NCBI GenBank assembly: GCA_963809815.1
Contig: CAWELM010000009.1
Coordinates: 62,001-126,000 of the forward strand
Origin: CAVVJA01 sp963809815
Lineage (GTDB): Bacteria > Actinomycetota > Actinomycetes > Mycobacteriales > Jatrophihabitantaceae
Length of the DNA stretch: 64,000 bases
Reading direction: 5' to 3'
Shown here in pieces: positions 26,863 to 38,804 of the stretch. The translations under genes were made by a program, and so were the position numbers. The notes beneath the pieces were generated by a model. The model did not search any database, had not been told where the DNA came from, and saw only the letters and a program-made list of their open reading frames with translations. The first letter of the stretch is position 1. Every line of letters begins with the position of its first letter.

Positions 26863-28569
26863 CTACGTCCCCATCGATCCTGGCGCGTCCAGTTTGATGA
26901 ACTTCCAGGCTCGCGTGGCCAGGTGCAGGTTCAGCCGGGTGTCGACATCGGCCAGGTCGGCGTTGGTCAATTCACGAATGCGCCGCAGCCGGTAGCGCAA
27001 GGTGCTGCGGTGAATCACCAGCGCTGCTGCCGCCTGGTCGTAGTTACCCCCACAGTCGAGATACTGAGCCAGCGTGTACATCAGCTGGGTGTGCCGCCGG
27101 GCATCGTAGGCGAGCAGCGGTCCCAGCCATTGCGCGACGAAAGCCTCGACCTCGTGATGGGTCTCGGGAGTGCCAAGGATGCGATAGATGCCGAGGTCGG
27201 CAAACGACGTGGCCCCGTCCGGCGACCGCGACGATTCCCGGATGCGGACAGCGCGCACACTCTCCTCGTAGGACTGTGGAATCTGCGCGGGACTGTCGCA
27301 CACCCCGCCCACTCCGAGCGAGCAGTGCTGACTGCCCAGTTCGGCGGCTATCGTCCGATACAGCGGCGTGGGATCGGGTCGACCGGGGAGAATCAGCACG
27401 CACATCCGGTTGCGCCGGGTGAGTAGCCAGCTGCGGATGCCTTGACGGCCAAGTCCGCGTTCGGCGGCTGCCGCCACGGTGTGTTCGCTGAGTTGGCCTC
27501 GCCAGCGCAGCGAGACGACGTAGTGCTGACCATGCAGGTCGTAACCGACGGCCGCGGCCCGGTCGTAGGCGCTCGCGTCGCCACCGCCGGACAGCAGGTC
27601 GTCGACCAGTTCGCGCCGCAGCCGCAGCTCTAGCTCAGCGACGCCTCGTTGATGGGCAAGCTCCACAGCGAGCAACAAGGACGCCTGTTCCAAGGCGAAG
27701 ATTTCGTATCCGCCGCCGGTATGTCGTGGATCGAGGAGGCTAATCACCCCCAGCACTTCGTGGCCTGGCTTGGCCCAGGCGACGATCCGGCCGCCGATCC
27801 AGACGGGCCGGCCATGCGTGACGGCGATCCGACGCTCGATCTCGGCCAGACGATCTGGACCTGGCTTGCTTGGCGATTTCCCACGATCGGGACCGGCGCG
27901 GGCCAGGACATTTCCGAACTGGTCCTCCACGAGCGCCGGCAGGCCGGTCAATTCGTACAACGCCTCAACCAGGCCAAACACGCCGTCACTGGCAGACGCC
28001 TCGGCCAGCCGCTCGTGGGTGCGTTCCTGCCGTTCGAGCTCGGCCACCGTACGTTGCAAGCGGTCGTTGACGGCAGCCCGCTCCTCGCTGATAACTCGAA
28101 CGTGTTCGGTGGTCTCCAGCGCATCGTGGTACATCGCCGCGTTCGACATCGCGGCGGCCGTTTGGTGCATCAGGGCCTTGAGCAGGAACTGCTCGTGGTC
28201 GTTGGGCTCGCCGTCGGCAACGACGACGACGTATCCGTGCACCCGTCCAAAGCTGCGGAGCGCGTAGCCCCATGCCCAGGTGCCATGCTCGTCCACCGCG
28301 ACAGCGCCCTCCCCCGCGAGGGTTCCGTCGGGTCCATCGCTCAGCCAGGCTTCGGGGGTGTTTGCGATTCCGGGTCGGGGTCGGCACGTGCTTGCCACGC
28401 GGAACGGGCCGAGCGATGGAACGGCCGAAATGGCCAACCGGAAGACCTCGTCCTCGTCATGGACGCGGAACATCATCAGTGACAGGGCGAACAGCGCGTA
28501 GAGACGAGAGAGCTGATCCCGCACATCCGGTCTCAGGTCGGCCGTTGGCGGCAACGTGATCGTTCCCAT
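26863..28569 (-). CDS. PucR-family (CdaR-like) transcriptional regulator with GAF-like sensor
   Basis: 568 residues from ATG 28569, chosen over a longer upstream extension because it sits at the natural edge of the conserved start. The N-terminal third has a GAF-like sensor (about residues 15-165). A short coiled coil follows (VNDRLQRTVAELERQERTHE), then a second sensor-like domain. The C-terminus contains LYRTIAAELGSQHCSLGVGG (CdaR GGDEF-like) and ends in LDCGGNYDQAAAALVIHRST-LRYRLRRI, the PucR-type HTH (HTH_30). It probably controls catabolic or stress genes; targets are unknown. It is divergent from the hsp20 operon across 187 bases, so it could regulate that operon, but this is inference. 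Confidence 0.88.
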   Translation of the reverse strand: MGTITLPPTADLRPDVRDQLSRLYALFALSLMMFRVHDEDEVFRLAISAVPSLGPFRVASTCRPRPGIANTPEAWLSDGPDGTLAGEGAVAVDEHGTWAWGYALRSFGRVHGYVVVVADGEPNDHEQFLLKALMHQTAAAMSNAAMYHDALETTEHVRVISEERAAVNDRLQRTVAELERQERTHERLAEASASDGVFGLVEALYELTGLPALVEDQFGNVLARAGPDRGKSPSKPGPDRLAEIERRIAVTHGRPVWIGGRIVAWAKPGHEVLGVISLLDPRHTGGGYEIFALEQASLLLAVELAHQRGVAELELRLRRELVDDLLSGGGDASAYDRAAAVGYDLHGQHYVVSLRWRGQLSEHTVAAAAERGLGRQGIRSWLLTRRNRMCVLILPGRPDPTPLYRTIAAELGSQHCSLGVGGVCDSPAQIPQSYEESVRAVRIRESSRSPDGATSFADLGIYRILGTPETHHEVEAFVAQWLGPLLAYDARRHTQLMYTLAQYLDCGGNYDQAAAALVIHRSTLRYRLRRIRELTNADLADVDTRLNLHLATRAWKFIKLDAPGSMGT

Positions 28570-28756
28570 GACGCATGTCTCCCGCCGGTCGCCGATCAGC
28601 TTACCCGGGTCTGCGCGGTTGGGTTGGGCTTCCCAGGTCGAAAGCGTCCCGCCACTTTGCCCTATCAGGACCATGCGACGTCGCGTGCCAGGCCGCGACA
28701 GTGAGTCGAATCAGCGACGCATGGACCTAGCTAGCCGCCATCTGAGGAGGTTCTGC
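28570..28756. promoter_or_regulatory. Divergent promoter region of pucR-like gene and chaperone operon
   Basis: 187 bases between divergent starts must hold the operon promoter. I looked for a HAIR box (CTTGAGT-N7-ACTCAAG) and a CIRCE element (TTAGCACTC-N9-GAGTGCTAA) and saw neither. The strong GAGGAGG before hsp20 is at 28744-28750. Confidence 0.5.
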
Positions 28757-29230
28757 ATGACCCTGATGCGATTCGATCCATTCCGCGAGCTCGACCGGCT
28801 CGGTGAGCGGATGCTCGGCGGGCCGGCTATGCGGGCGATGCCGACCGAGGCCTATCGGCGAGGCGACAGCTTCTACGTGCTGATCGATGTTCCCGGCGTC
28901 GATCCGGACGAGATCCAGGTGACGGTGGAACGCAACGTCGTCAGCGCGCAGGCCAGCCGCAGATCCCCGCGCCAAGAGGGCGACGAGCTGCTTGTTGACG
29001 AGCGCCCACATGGCGAGTTCAGCCGCCAGTTCTTCCTCGGCGACAACCTAAACGCGAGCAAGCTCGCCGCTGACCTGGACCGGGGCGTGTTGACCCTGAC
29101 CATCCCGGTCGCCGAGAAGAGCAAGCCGCGCCGGGTGGAGATCGGCTCGGCACCGCGGACTGTTGATGTCTCCAGCGGAGGCTCCGGATCTGAGGCCACC
29201 GAGGGCAACACACAACCCACCAACGCTTAA
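28757..29230 (+). CDS. hsp20: Hsp20 small heat-shock protein
   Basis: 157 residues from ATG 28757, with GAGGAGG seven bases upstream. It starts MTLMRFDPFRELDRLGERML, followed by an alpha-crystallin domain: YVLIDVPGVDPDEIQVTVER (around residues 35-60) and the conserved DRGVLTLTIPV near residue 110, with a short IPV-type tail. It binds unfolding proteins without ATP and hands them to DnaK/ClpB. First gene of the chaperone operon; 17 bases precede dnaK. Confidence 0.93.
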   Translation: MTLMRFDPFRELDRLGERMLGGPAMRAMPTEAYRRGDSFYVLIDVPGVDPDEIQVTVERNVVSAQASRRSPRQEGDELLVDERPHGEFSRQFFLGDNLNASKLAADLDRGVLTLTIPVAEKSKPRRVEIGSAPRTVDVSSGGSGSEATEGNTQPTNA

Positions 29231-29247
29231 CAAGGAAGGAACCTGCC

Positions 29248-31149
29248 ATGGCCCGGGCGGTCGGTATTGACCTCGGCACGACCAACTCTGTGATCGCGGC
29301 CTGGGAGGGGGGCGCGGCAACGGTCATCCCCAACGCCGAAGGATCACGCACGACCCCCTCGGTGGTGGGGTTCACGGACAGCGGCGAGAGGCTCGTGGGC
29401 CAGCTGGCCCGCCGCCAAGCGATCCTCAACCCCAAGGGCACGATCTATTCCGCGAAGCGGTTCATTGGCCGCCGCTACGAGGAGGTCACGGAAGAGGCCA
29501 AGACGGTCGGGTTCGACGTCGTTGCGGGTCCCGATGGGACGGCTCGGTTCGACGTACGGGGCAAGTTGTACGCCCCGGAGGAGATCAGCGCGCTCGTACT
29601 GCGCAAGCTCGCTGAGGATGCGGGGAAATTCCTCGGCGAGCGGGTGACGGAGGCCGTGATCACGGTTCCCGCCTACTTCAACGACGCGCAGCGGCAAGCA
29701 ACCAAGGACGCTGGCCGGATCGCCGGCCTCGAGGTGCTGCGCATCATCAACGAACCGACCGCCGCGGCGCTGGCCTACGGCCTGGACAAGAAGCAGCACG
29801 AGACGGTGCTCGTCTTCGACCTCGGCGGTGGCACGTTCGACGTGAGCATCTTGGACGTCGGCGACGGGGTGGTCGAGGTGCGTGCCACCTCCGGGGATTC
29901 GCATCTGGGCGGCGATGACTTCGACCGGCGGGTCGTCGACTACCTGGCTGACCAGTTCCAGAAGGACCAGGGCATCGATGTGCGCGCCGATCCGCAGGCG
30001 CTGCAGCGGCTGTTCGAGGCGGCCGAGAAAGCCAAGACCGAGTTGAGTTCGGTGACCCAGACGCAGGTCAACCTGCCGTTCATCACCGCCGACGCCGCGG
30101 GGCCCAAGCATCTGACGGCCACCCTGATGCGCTCAACCTTCGAACAGATCACCAGCGATCTGGTCGAGCGCACGTTGGGCCCGGTTCAGCAGGCCATGTC
30201 GGATGCCAAGGTCACTGCGAACGACATCGACGAGGTGATCCTCGTCGGGGGGTCGACCCGGATCCCGGCGGTGCAGAGCCTGGTCCGTCGGCTCACCGGC
30301 GGCAAGGACCCGAACATGACCGTAAACCCGGACGAGGTCGTCGCCGTGGGCGCCGCCATCCAGGCCGGCGTCCTCAAGGGCGAGGTGTCCGACGTTCTGC
30401 TCCTCGACGTCACGCCGCTGTCCCTCGGCGTCGAGACCCGCGGTGGGATCATGACGAAGATCATCGAGCGCAACACGACGATCCCCGCCCGTCGCAGCGA
30501 GATCTTCTCCACGGCCGAGGACAACCAACCCGCCGTCGACATCGTGGTGCTGCAGGGCGAACGGGAACGCGCCGCCGACAACCGCGTCCTGGGCCGTTTC
30601 CAGTTGACGAACATCCGCCCGGCACCACGCGGCGAGCCGCAGATCGAGGTGACATTCGATATCGACGCCAACGGCATCTTGAGCGTGACCGCGCGCGACC
30701 GGGATACCGGGGCGCAGCAGAGCATCACGATCACCGAAAGCTCGAATCTTGATCGTTCAGAGGTCGAGCGGATGCTGAAGGAAGCGGATTCCAACCGCGC
30801 GCAGGACCAGGCGCTGCGTCAACAGGTCGACGCCCGCAACGAACTCGACAGCGCGGCCTACCAGCTCGAACGACGGTTGACGGACCTCGGTGATGCCGCA
30901 CCGATGCACGAGCGAGCGCGAGCCGAGACCCTCATCGCCGACGCCCGTCAGGCCGTCAACGAGGAAGCGCCGCTTGAGCGGGTGCGTTCGCTCACTGGCG
31001 AGCTGCAGCAGGCCGCGCAGGCGCTGAACGCCCGAGCCGCCAGTTCGGCCACGGGCGGACGGGGCGGGGGCCCGGCACCGTCGGCCGATGCCTCCTCGAC
31101 CTCGTCGTCGGGCGACGACGTCATCGACGCCGAGTTCGACCGGACATAG
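29248..31149 (+). CDS. dnaK: Chaperone protein DnaK (Hsp70)
   Basis: 633 residues, full length. The ATPase domain shows VGIDLGTTNSVIAAWEGG (phosphate-1), INEPTAAALAYGLDKK, VFDLGGGTFDVSIL (phosphate-2) and VILVGGSTRIPAVQSLVRR. The linker region DVLLLDVTPLSLGVETRGG leads to the substrate-binding domain, and the tail is a low-complexity Ala/Ser/Gly stretch ending DVIDAEFDR, as in other DnaK proteins. It works with the GrpE and DnaJ-type proteins encoded next. In most actinobacteria dnaK is followed by grpE, dnaJ and hspR; here a CbpM-like gene takes the regulator's place. Probably an additional, specialised DnaK set. Confidence 0.97.
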   Translation: MARAVGIDLGTTNSVIAAWEGGAATVIPNAEGSRTTPSVVGFTDSGERLVGQLARRQAILNPKGTIYSAKRFIGRRYEEVTEEAKTVGFDVVAGPDGTARFDVRGKLYAPEEISALVLRKLAEDAGKFLGERVTEAVITVPAYFNDAQRQATKDAGRIAGLEVLRIINEPTAAALAYGLDKKQHETVLVFDLGGGTFDVSILDVGDGVVEVRATSGDSHLGGDDFDRRVVDYLADQFQKDQGIDVRADPQALQRLFEAAEKAKTELSSVTQTQVNLPFITADAAGPKHLTATLMRSTFEQITSDLVERTLGPVQQAMSDAKVTANDIDEVILVGGSTRIPAVQSLVRRLTGGKDPNMTVNPDEVVAVGAAIQAGVLKGEVSDVLLLDVTPLSLGVETRGGIMTKIIERNTTIPARRSEIFSTAEDNQPAVDIVVLQGERERAADNRVLGRFQLTNIRPAPRGEPQIEVTFDIDANGILSVTARDRDTGAQQSITITESSNLDRSEVERMLKEADSNRAQDQALRQQVDARNELDSAAYQLERRLTDLGDAAPMHERARAETLIADARQAVNEEAPLERVRSLTGELQQAAQALNARAASSATGGRGGGPAPSADASSTSSSGDDVIDAEFDRT

Positions 31150-31157
31150 GGCCGGCC

Positions 31158-31721
31158 ATGGGCTCCGACGAGGCCGCCCTGGATGAGGCGCGGCGCGACC
31201 AATCTGAGCCGGCGACACCGCCGGAGGACCACGATGACTGGACCACCGAAAGTTCGCCGCAGGCCGCATCCAGCCGACCAGCGCCGCCCGAGCCGGACTG
31301 GGAGGACCGTTGGCGCCGGGCGGTCGCCGACCTGGACAACGCGCGTAAACGATGTGCTCGTGAGCTGGATCGGGTCCGTACCGACGAACGCGCCAGGGTG
31401 GCCAGCCGATGGTTGCCCGTGCTGGACAATCTGGAGCTGGCGCTCAGTCATGCCCGGGCCGATCCCGCGACGATCGTGAGTGGCGTGCAGGCGGTGCGAG
31501 ACGAGGCGGTTGCCGTCCTGAACGCCCTCGGCTACCCGCGTCGCGACGAGTCAATCTATGTCGGGCTGCCATTCGATCCCGCCAAACACGAAGTGGTCAC
31601 CGTCGTCGACGATCCGGATGCGGCGCCCGGCACCGTCGTTGACGTGCTCCGCCCGGGCTACGGCGACGGGGAAGCGCAGCTGCGGCCAGCTGCTGTCGCG
31701 GTGGCCCGTCAGCAGGGGTGA
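31158..31721 (+). CDS. grpE: Nucleotide exchange factor GrpE
   Basis: 187 residues from ATG 31158. An acidic, Pro-rich N-terminus precedes the paired-helix region (EDRWRRAVADLDNARKRCAR), then LPVLDNLELALSHARADP and the beta-domain with GLPFDPAKHEVVTVVDDPD and VVDVLRPGYGDGEAQLRPAA. It promotes ADP release from DnaK. It follows dnaK by eight bases and ends six bases before dnaJ, so the three are co-transcribed. Confidence 0.95.
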   Translation: MGSDEAALDEARRDQSEPATPPEDHDDWTTESSPQAASSRPAPPEPDWEDRWRRAVADLDNARKRCARELDRVRTDERARVASRWLPVLDNLELALSHARADPATIVSGVQAVRDEAVAVLNALGYPRRDESIYVGLPFDPAKHEVVTVVDDPDAAPGTVVDVLRPGYGDGEAQLRPAAVAVARQQG

Positions 31722-31727
31722 GCCGTC

Positions 31728-32660
31728 GTGGCGCGCGACTACTACGAAGTCCTTGGGGTGCCACGCAGCGCCAGTGCGGAAGAACTGCAGCGAGCTTTTC
31801 GCACGCTCGCCCGCCGGTATCACCCGGATGTGAACTCCGATCCGTCGGCGGAGGAACGCTTCAAGGAGATCAACGAGGCCTACCACGTGCTGTCCGATCC
31901 GCAGACGCGGGCGCGGTATGACCGCTACGGGCCGGACTTCCGTCAAATCCCGGAAGGCGCCCCAGCCGGCGCCGGGGCGTCGCCAGGCGGCGGCCGGTCC
32001 ACCGGTCGGGGTCGCGGGTCCACCGTCCGTACCGAAGGTGTCGACATCGACCTTGAAGACCTGCTCCGCGGGTTCGGAGGCTTCCGTGGATTCGACGACT
32101 GGGGTGGCGCGACCGCCTCCATGCCGGGCGCGGATCAGCAGGCGGAGATCGAGCTGACCGTCGAGGAGGCTTACCGCGGCGGGAAGCACCGGATTGCCCT
32201 GGCCGGACCATCCGGCGAGCGCAGCTACCAGGTGACGATCCCGCCGGGCGCCATCAACGGTCAGCGCATCCGGCTGGCCGGCGAGGGCGGCCGGGGCAGT
32301 GGCGAGGGCGCCCCCGGCGACCTGTACCTCGTAGTCCGTGTCGCCCCGCATCCGCGCTTCCGGCTTGACGGGCGCGACATCTATACCGACGTCAAGATGG
32401 CGCCGTGGGAGGCGGCTCTGGGGGCAACCGTGCCCGTCGCCACGCCCGGCGGAGAAGCGAAGGTGCGAGTCCCGGAGGGCTCCTCAAGCGGGCGCCAGCT
32501 GCGGCTGGCCGGCGAGGGCATGCCGAACCCCCGCGGCACCCCCGGTGACCTCTACGCGGTCGTCCGCATTGTCGTGCCGAAGCGGCTCAGCCGCCGCGAG
32601 CGCGAGCTCTATGACGAACTGTCGCGCGTCTCCACCTTCGACCCGAGGGCGGAGTCATGA
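31728..32660 (+). CDS. cbpA: DnaJ-class co-chaperone, zinc-free (CbpA type)
   Basis: 310 residues from GTG 31728. The J domain ARDYYEVLGVPRSASAEELQ contains the HPD loop in ARRYHPDVNSDP. A G/F-like linker (residues 78-105) follows, then two C-terminal barrels (QQAEIELTVEEAYRGGKHRI and MAPWEAALGATVPVATPGG). There are no cysteines, so the zinc fingers of class A DnaJ are absent: this is class B, like CbpA. It stimulates DnaK ATPase and delivers substrates. It overlaps the next gene by four bases (ATGA). The symbol reflects class, not proven orthology. Confidence 0.9.
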   Translation: MARDYYEVLGVPRSASAEELQRAFRTLARRYHPDVNSDPSAEERFKEINEAYHVLSDPQTRARYDRYGPDFRQIPEGAPAGAGASPGGGRSTGRGRGSTVRTEGVDIDLEDLLRGFGGFRGFDDWGGATASMPGADQQAEIELTVEEAYRGGKHRIALAGPSGERSYQVTIPPGAINGQRIRLAGEGGRGSGEGAPGDLYLVVRVAPHPRFRLDGRDIYTDVKMAPWEAALGATVPVATPGGEAKVRVPEGSSSGRQLRLAGEGMPNPRGTPGDLYAVVRIVVPKRLSRRERELYDELSRVSTFDPRAES

Positions 32661-32961
32661 CCCACCCGCGCTGGCCGCTGGCTGTCGTGATCCCACCCCG
32701 GACCATTGGCCTCGACGAGTTCGCTAAACGCGCCCAGCTGCACCCGCAGCTCGCGCAGCGATACGTCGCCCTGGGCCTCCTGGATGCGAAGCGCGACGCT
32801 GCCGGCGAGCTGCGCTTCGCGCCGGCCCAGCTCGCGGTCGTCGCCCGAATCCAACGGCTGCGAGCGACGTTGCCGCTCAACTACGCCGCACTGGGTCTGG
32901 TTCTCGACCTGCTCGATCGGATCCGAGAGCTGGAGGACGCGAGCAGAAGGAGCGCACCACC

Positions 32962-32971
<10 letters not shown>
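32657..32971 (+). CDS. CbpM-like / MerR-type chaperone modulator
   Basis: 104 residues. The first half is a MerR-like winged helix (GLDEFAKRAQLHPQLAQRYV, then ALGLLDAKRDAAGELRFAPA, QLAVVARIQRLRATLPLNYA), the second a short amphipathic helix (LVLDLLDRIRELEDASRR). This is the size and layout of CbpM, which binds the J domain of CbpA and restrains it, and also resembles HspR repressors. It is wedged between dnaJ (four-base overlap) and clpB (ten-base overlap). It could modulate the J protein, repress the operon, or both. Confidence 0.8.
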
Positions 32972-35576
<2,605 letters not shown>

Positions 35577-35580
<4 letters not shown>

Positions 35581-36035
35581 GTACAGCGATCGCCACCACC
35601 ACCGTGCAGTGCGCGAACTGCGGCCGGCGTAACCGCGTGCCTGACGTCGCCAAGGGCGCGCCGCGCTGCGGACAGTGCCATCAGCCGTTGCCCTGGATCG
35701 TCGACGCAGCAGACGCGTCGTTCGCCGAGGTGGCCGATGGGGCGACGCTCCCTGTCATTGTCGACTTGTGGGCTCCATGGTGCGGGCCATGCCGGATGGT
35801 CAGCCCGGTGCTGGCCGAGTTGGCTCGAGACTTCGCCGGCCAAGTCAAGCTCGTCAAGGTCAACGTCGACGACAACCCGGTCATCTCGCAGCGCTTCGGC
35901 GTGCAGGCAGTGCCGACCCTGCTCGTGCTCGACCACGGCCGGGTCATCGCGCAGCAAGCCGGGGCCGCGCCGACCCAAATCCTGCGCCGGTGGGTGAACG
36001 ACGCCCTGGCCCGTGTCGATCAGAGCGCGCAATGA
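35577..36035 (+). CDS. trxC: Thioredoxin 2 with N-terminal zinc ribbon
   Basis: 152 residues from GTG 35577. The N-terminal extension has two CxxC pairs (Cys12/15 in QCANCGRRN, Cys31/34 in RCGQCHQPL), a zinc-binding element seen in thioredoxin 2. The thioredoxin domain has VIVDLWAPWCGPCRMVSPVL with active site WCGPC at residues 68-72, and the cis-Pro loop FGVQAVPTLLVL. It reduces protein disulfides. Zinc-ribbon thioredoxins are linked to oxidative or heat stress. Coupled to clpB (GTGA) and to the zinc-finger gene (ATGA). Confidence 0.93.
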
Positions 36036-36295
36036 GCACGGTCGTGGACCCGCACCTGAGCCTGGTGCGACCGGTGCGACCGCGCACCCCGCAAGGATGC
36101 GAGGAATGCTTGCAGATCGGTTCACCCTGGCTGCACCTGCGGCTGTGCCTCACCTGCGGGCACGTGGGCTGCTGCGATTCCTCCCCGATGCGGCATGCTC
36201 GCGCGCACGCCGCCCACATCGGCCACCCCATCGTGCAATCCTTCGAGCCGGGCGAGTCGTGGCGGTGGTGCTATGTCGACGAGACCTACGTCTGA
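36032..36295 (+). CDS. UBP-type zinc finger protein
   Basis: 87 residues from ATG 36032. A single UBP zinc finger fills the protein: Cys23/26 (QGCEECLQIG), Cys39/42 (RLCLTCGHVG), Cys47/48 and a histidine ladder His55/59/62/65, closing with GESWRWCYVDE. In eukaryotes such fingers bind the free ubiquitin C-terminus; bacterial stand-alone copies have no known ligand. It overlaps thioredoxin (ATGA) and the cNMP/TrxR-like gene (23 bases). Tight coupling suggests a shared redox or protein-quality-control function, which is inference. Confidence 0.9.
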   Translation: MSTVVDPHLSLVRPVRPRTPQGCEECLQIGSPWLHLRLCLTCGHVGCCDSSPMRHARAHAAHIGHPIVQSFEPGESWRWCYVDETYV

Positions 36296-37962
36296 AGGCG
36301 GGTCGTCGACGATCCCGTCACGATTGCCACCTGAGACACCCGACCTACACGGCGCGTACCCGCGGTTGAGCGCAGCCGAGATCGAGACGCTGAGTGCGCA
36401 GGGCGAGCGTCGGTTCGTGGACCCCGGCGAAGTGCTCCTGCGCGAAGGTGAGCCGAGCACGTACTTCTACGTGTTGCTCAAGGGCCGCGCCGGAGTCTTC
36501 GAGGACTACGACGGGCGGCGCCGGCTGATCCGGGTACACGGCCCCCGGCGCTTCCTCGGTGAACTGTCCATTCTCACCGGGCAGGTCGAGTTCGTCACCA
36601 CCGCGGCCCTGAATGCCGGCGAGGTGCTCGCGATTCCGGCTGACCGGCTGCGTGGCCTGGCGCTGCGCCAGCCGGAACTGGGCGATCTGATCCTCCGGGC
36701 CTGCCTGATACGCCGGTCGCTGCTGATCGGGTCGGGTGCAGGCTTCCGCATCGTCGGCAGCCGCTCCTCACCTGACACCCAGCGGCTGCGCTCCTTCGCG
36801 GCTCGCAACCGACTGCCGCACCGGTTCGTCGACATCGAGAGCGACGCGGTCGCCGAGTCGCTCATCCGACAGCTCGGCGTCACGCCGGACGCGCTTCCGA
36901 TCGTGCTGGTGCGCAACCACGAGGTGCTGCGAAACCCCAGCAACGCTGAACTGGCCGAGGCCGCCGGCTTGCGCGCACACGGCCCGCAAGAGGAGGTTGT
37001 CGACCTCATCGTGGTGGGCGCCGGTCCATCGGGCCTGGCCGCCGCCGTCTACGGCGCGTCGGAGGGACTGAGCACCGTCGTGCTCGATGCCATCGCAACT
37101 GGTGGCCAGGCTGGCACGTCGTCCCGGATCGAGAACTACCTCGGCTTCCCCGCCGGAATCTCCGGGGCAGAGCTCGCCGACCGGGCCGCAATCCAGGCGC
37201 GTAAGTTCGGCGCGCGCATCACCATCCCGAGCGAAGCCCGCCAATTGCACCGATCGAATGGCCATATACCTAGTTCGCACCGAGATGGACGTCGAGGTCA
37301 CAGCACGGTCCGTGATCATCGCCACCGGCGCGCGGTACCGGAAGCTCGACGTGCCTCGGCTCGCCGAGTTCGAGACGACGAGCGTGTACTACGCGGCCAC
37401 GCGATTCGAGGCACAGGAGTGCGGGTCGCAGTCAGTCGCCGTGGTCGGCGGTGGCAACTCCGCGGGCCAGGCCACGGTCTTCCTCGCGCAAACCACATCG
37501 CGCGTTTATCTCGTGACCCGCGACGACGACCTACGCCGACACATGTCCCAGTACCTCATCGACCAGGTCAACGCACTCCCCAACGTCGAGGTCGTCTGCT
37601 CCACCGAGGTCCGGGAGCTGCGTGGGGACCACACGATCAGCGGTGTCGTCGTCGAGCAGACGGCGACCGGTGAACGTCGAGAGCTCGCGGTCGGCGCACT
37701 ATTCGTCTTCATCGGAGCCACCCCATGCACGGGCTGGCTGGCGGGCAGCATCGCGCTGGACCGCAACGGGTTCGTGCTCACCGGCGAGGCAGCTGGCGAG
37801 GCGCGAACTGACTTGCGGCCGATGCTGCTCGAATCGAGCTGGCCGGGCGTGTTCGCCGCGGGCGACGTGCGGAGCGGATCCGTGAAACGAGTCGCCTCCG
37901 CGGTCGGTGAAGGCGCGATGTCGGTGCACCTCGTTGAGTCCCAGTTCTGGCGCGACGCTTGA
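36273..37962 (+). pseudogene. cNMP-binding / thioredoxin-reductase-like fusion (second paralogue), frameshifted
   Basis: Same domain order as 6582-8417: cNMP barrel (LREGEPSTYFYVLLKGRAGV, FLGELSILTGQVEFVTTAAL; the Arg expected after the GE motif is missing), Trx-like linker, then FAD domain (VVGAGPSGLAAAVYGAS) and NADPH domain (VVGGGNSAGQATVFL). The CxxC is replaced by AATR. The frame breaks near 37265: cat-ata-cct in the first frame becomes cat-a-tac-cta in the second, equivalent to one extra base. Everything after that is conserved through FAAGDVRSGSVKRVASAVGE, so either the lesion is recent, a sequencing error, or (less likely) programmed. Start at ATG 36273 overlaps the zinc-finger gene. 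If corrected, about 562 residues. Confidence 0.85.
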
Positions 37963-38804
37963 GCAGTCCAGCGGCACGGGAGCCAGCCTATGCCGGTCAG
38001 CACTCACGGTTCGGGCGCGTGATCGCCTGAGCGTCGCGTGAGACGAATGGGCCGACGCCGATGGCATCCCCGCCAGCGACTACGACGAGGCCGCCACACC
38101 GCTTCGCCCTCAAGCAGCCGCGGGCGCGACGGCGCCGGCAGCGGCGCCGGTGGTCTGTTCGGCGAAGAAGACCTTCTCCAACGTGAATCCGCGCAGGAAA
38201 CCGTCGACCTGCTCGACGTCGCCGGGACCGAGTCGGTCGCCGATGGCGATTACCCGGTCGGCCCGTCCGCGCCGGTGACCCTGCGCCGCACCCCGCGCAC
38301 GGCGCGATGATTGCGCACCCGCTCTGCCCAGGCCCGACTGACGACCCCGCGGCTGTCAGCGGCGGGAGAACGCGACCAATGACGGAGCGGGTAGCGTTCT
38401 TTCCCGCCCCATGCTGCACCGCGATCAGCAGCACATTGTTCGCCGAGCAGTCGTGCAACCTCGACTGGAAGCGCACAAACGCCAGCCAATGCTCAGGCGG
38501 CTACCCGCTACCGCCTCAGCCTGCACCGCGTGCACTGGCTCGACCTGGGATACACGGGGCCGATCATGTCGTCTGCGGGTGTGTTCGTGACCAGCCATGG
38601 AAGGGATCCTGTGCCGTGATCGAGAGGCCTGCATGGCGCGTGAAACCGGCGCATGCTCATGCTGACTCCGACCTCACGGGCCCTTATGCTGCTGCTGTCC
38701 AGGGTGTTAGCCGGAGCAGCTAAGACAGTCCGCCAGCCGGGCCGCAAGGTCTAAACATCAGCACGAGCGTTCAGTGGCGCCTGTCCTCAGCGGAAGAAGG
38801 CGCG
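37963..38804. other. Gap with an unrecognised minus-strand fragment
   Basis: No confident gene. A minus frame near 38115-38285 reads ADRVIAIGDRLGPGDVEQVD then FLRGFTLEKVFFAEQTTGA and stops. Its composition looks like a real protein C-terminus, but no start or family is evident. No terminator was seen after the chaperone operon. Confidence 0.45.

Noticed and set aside
28570..28756. HAIR or CIRCE heat-shock operator
   Set aside because: I scanned by eye for both inverted repeats and found no convincing match.
38115..38285. Minus-strand frame as a new small gene
   Set aside because: Composition is protein-like but there is no start, ribosome binding site or recognisable family; noted only as a possible fragment.
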